A stretch of DNA of 64,000 bases from Bradyrhizobium sp. cir1 (GTDB taxonomy: Bacteria > Pseudomonadota > Alphaproteobacteria > Rhizobiales > Xanthobacteraceae): positions 21,971-85,970 of the forward strand of contig NZ_JACIHE010000027.1 in the NCBI RefSeq assembly GCF_014198245.1, read 5' to 3'. The stretch's first letter is position 1, and each line of letters begins with the position of its first letter. A program made the translations under genes and the position numbers. The notes below the pieces were generated by a model. It had not been told where the DNA came from. It ran no database searches and worked only from the letters and a program-made list of their open reading frames with translations. This document shows positions 62,549 through 64,000 of the stretch, one piece after another.

Positions 62549-63888
62549 GCAGGACAATGCGTATCCTCGGAAGCCTCGTCGTGATCGCCATCGTGGTGGT
62601 GGGACTCGCGGTCTGGATCATCCGCGGGCCCGGCCCGCTCGACTTCGCCGGCGGCACCAAGGTGGCTCTGGCGGATTACCGCGCCGGCAAGCCGACCGGC
62701 GTGCCGGCCAAGCTGGAGAAAGCGAGCCTGGTCGAACGCGGCGAATATCTCGCCAAGGCGGCCGACTGCATGGTCTGCCACACCAGGCCGGGCGAGAAGG
62801 ACTATTCCGGCGGGCTCGCCTTCAAGCTGCCGTTCGGCACGCTCTATTCGACCAACATCACGCCGGACAAGGACACCGGCATCGGCAATTACAGCGACCA
62901 GGATTTTCTGAACGCGGTGCAGCACGGCAAGCGCCGTGACGGCGCCCGGCTCTATCCGGCGATGCCGTACACGTCCTACACCTTCATGACCGACGAGGAC
63001 GTGCTGGCGGTGAAGGCCTATCTGTTCAGCCTGCCGGCAGTGCGCGCCAAGGCGCCCGACAACACGCTGTCGTTCCCGTTCAACCAGCGCTGGGCGATGA
63101 TTGTCTGGTCGGCGGTGTTCAATCCGGATACGCGCTTTGCGCCTGACACGTCGAAGAGCCCGGAATGGAATCGTGGCGCGTATCTCGCGGAGGCGCTGGC
63201 GCATTGCGGCGAGTGCCACACGCCGCGCAATCTCGGCTTCGCGCTCGACAACCGCAAGAAGTTCGCCGGCGCCATCACGGCGGGCTGGCGCGCCTTTAAC
63301 ATTTCCTCCGACAAGGCGACCGGTCTCGGCAACTGGAGCGATCAGGATCTGATCTCGTATCTGTCGCTCGGCCATGCGCCGGGTCACGGCTCGGCCTCGG
63401 GTCCGATGGGCGAAGCGGTCGATCACAGCTTCAGCCAGTTCGCGCCCGAAGACATCAGCGGCATCGTCGCTTATCTGCGCAGCGTGCCGCCGCAGCCCTC
63501 GCCCGACCTGCCCGCGACCACGGCCCCGGTCGCGCCCGCCTCGCACAAGGAAGGCGTGACAGCGGACGCGCGCGGCAAAAAAGTGTTCGCCAGCGCCTGC
63601 GCCAGCTGCCACGGCTGGAGCGGCGAGAGCCCGGTCTCGCCGATGGCAGCGCTGACCGGCACCTGGGCCGTCAACGACCCCGCCGCCACCAACGTCGCGC
63701 AGATCGTGATCTCGGGCACCAAGCGCCACACGCCTGACGGTGCGCTATCGATGCCGGCGTTCGGCAATGCGTACACGGATGACGAGATCGCGGCGGTGGC
63801 GAACTATGTCACGGCGCGGTTCGGGACGAAGGGCTCGAAGCTGACGGCGAAGGACGTGGCGGAGCTGCGGGGGCAGACGGCGGAGTAG
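62545..63888 (+). CDS. Membrane-anchored tri-haem cytochrome c of the Ior operon
   Basis: 447 aa. An N-terminal span (about residues 6-27) anchors the protein. Three haem motifs are present: Cys-Met-Val-Cys-His, Cys-Gly-Glu-Cys-His and Cys-Ala-Ser-Cys-His, each with distal Met-containing segments (for example 'PAMPYTSY', 'SMPAFGNAY'). This is the alcohol-dehydrogenase-cytochrome (AdhB/NicB-like) architecture. It accepts electrons from IorAB and feeds them to the quinone or oxidase system. The start overlaps the iorB stop by 4 bp (ATGA). Confidence 0.92.
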   Translation: MSRTMRILGSLVVIAIVVVGLAVWIIRGPGPLDFAGGTKVALADYRAGKPTGVPAKLEKASLVERGEYLAKAADCMVCHTRPGEKDYSGGLAFKLPFGTLYSTNITPDKDTGIGNYSDQDFLNAVQHGKRRDGARLYPAMPYTSYTFMTDEDVLAVKAYLFSLPAVRAKAPDNTLSFPFNQRWAMIVWSAVFNPDTRFAPDTSKSPEWNRGAYLAEALAHCGECHTPRNLGFALDNRKKFAGAITAGWRAFNISSDKATGLGNWSDQDLISYLSLGHAPGHGSASGPMGEAVDHSFSQFAPEDISGIVAYLRSVPPQPSPDLPATTAPVAPASHKEGVTADARGKKVFASACASCHGWSGESPVSPMAALTGTWAVNDPAATNVAQIVISGTKRHTPDGALSMPAFGNAYTDDEIAAVANYVTARFGTKGSKLTAKDVAELRGQTAE

Positions 63889-63902
63889 GCGCGCGGCAAA
63901 CA

Positions 63903-64000
63903 CCGCTGTCCAGCGGATGGATGGGTAACACAATAGACCGGATCGATAGGTGACAGTCGTTCATGGTTCGGTCCGCTGCGGCGCTGCGCTAGCGCAGCGC
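63903..64000. repeat. Palindromes and direct repeats at the window end
   Basis: After the cytochrome gene: CCGCTG-TC-CAGCGG (63903-63916), the near-repeat ATGGGTAACA / ATAGGTGACA at 63920-63929 and 63946-63955, and a perfect 20-base palindrome GCGCTGCGCTAGCGCAGCGC (63981-64000). The region continues beyond the window. It may be the edge of a mobile element or a regulatory block; no gene is visible here. Confidence 0.45.

Overview
The window looks like the chromosome of a high-GC alphaproteobacterium of the Hyphomicrobiales, most likely Bradyrhizobium or a close relative. This rests on gene content (ruvCAB-yebC block, many ABC/TRAP uptake systems, Ior-type molybdenum hydroxylase, numerous chemoreceptors) and on several classes of imperfect palindromic intergenic repeats that I associate with Bradyrhizobium/Rhodopseudomonas genomes. 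I see no rRNA, tRNA, CRISPR array, transposase or nod/nif gene.

Layout. 0-2 kb: small exported and membrane proteins. 2-4.7 kb: an ECF42-type sigma factor with its DGPF/YCII partner, an SRPBCC protein and a VOC protein. 4.9-9.5 kb: a 2-hydroxyacid dehydrogenase, a transmembrane chemoreceptor, and a divergent TetR/GST pair with a clear operator. 9.6-12.5 kb: a PQQ alcohol dehydrogenase with its cytochrome c and periplasmic binding protein. It carries the Asp-x-Asp lanthanide signature but lacks the usual adjacent cysteine pair. 12.8-19.6 kb: a hydantoinase/oxoprolinase (HyuA-HyuB) plus TRAP transporter operon preceded by a consensus-perfect sigma-54 promoter. 19.7-22.7 kb: a cassette (Tat-exported epoxide-hydrolase-like protein, NmrA-like oxidoreductase, TetR) flanked by a 77-bp direct repeat of the 3' end of the neighbouring sir2 gene. 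22.6-29 kb: sirtuin, SDR, NCS2 permease, DctA and an ABC-F protein.

29-37.6 kb: an amine/imino-acid oxidation module (RidA, two DAO-type FAD subunits, an FAD/[2Fe-2S] subunit, a small [2Fe-2S] subunit) joined to a complete Pot-type ABC importer and a divergent LysR regulator. 38.5-49.1 kb: a hydantoin/N-carbamoyl-like amide catabolism cluster (amidohydrolase, orphan peptide-type binding protein, Asp/Glu/hydantoin racemase, polysaccharide-deacetylase-family hydrolase, amino-acid ABC importer with two paralogous binding proteins, N-carbamoyl-D-amino-acid-hydrolase-like nitrilase, LysR, class I amidotransferase). 49.3-55.7 kb: DUF1348 protein, YbgC with an overlapping 51-aa ParD-like gene, a phosphoesterase, a low-GC membrane protein, and ruvB-ruvA-ruvC-yebC. 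55.9-59.2 kb: two tandem soluble chemoreceptors that carry their sensor-like domain at the C-terminus, one with a PilZ-like domain. 59.9-63.9 kb: an isoquinoline-1-oxidoreductase-type operon (IorA, IorB, tri-haem cytochrome c) with two identical-arm palindromes upstream.

Overall the region is a set of scavenging modules for nitrogen- and carbon-containing small molecules. The sigma-54 hydantoinase operon and the 38-47 kb amide cluster both point to nitrogen acquisition from cyclic or carbamoylated amides. The candidates most worth follow-up are the sigma-54 promoter, the sir2-tail-flanked cassette, the unusual PQQ dehydrogenase, and the inverted-architecture chemoreceptor pair. All functions are inferred from reading the sequence; no database search was run.
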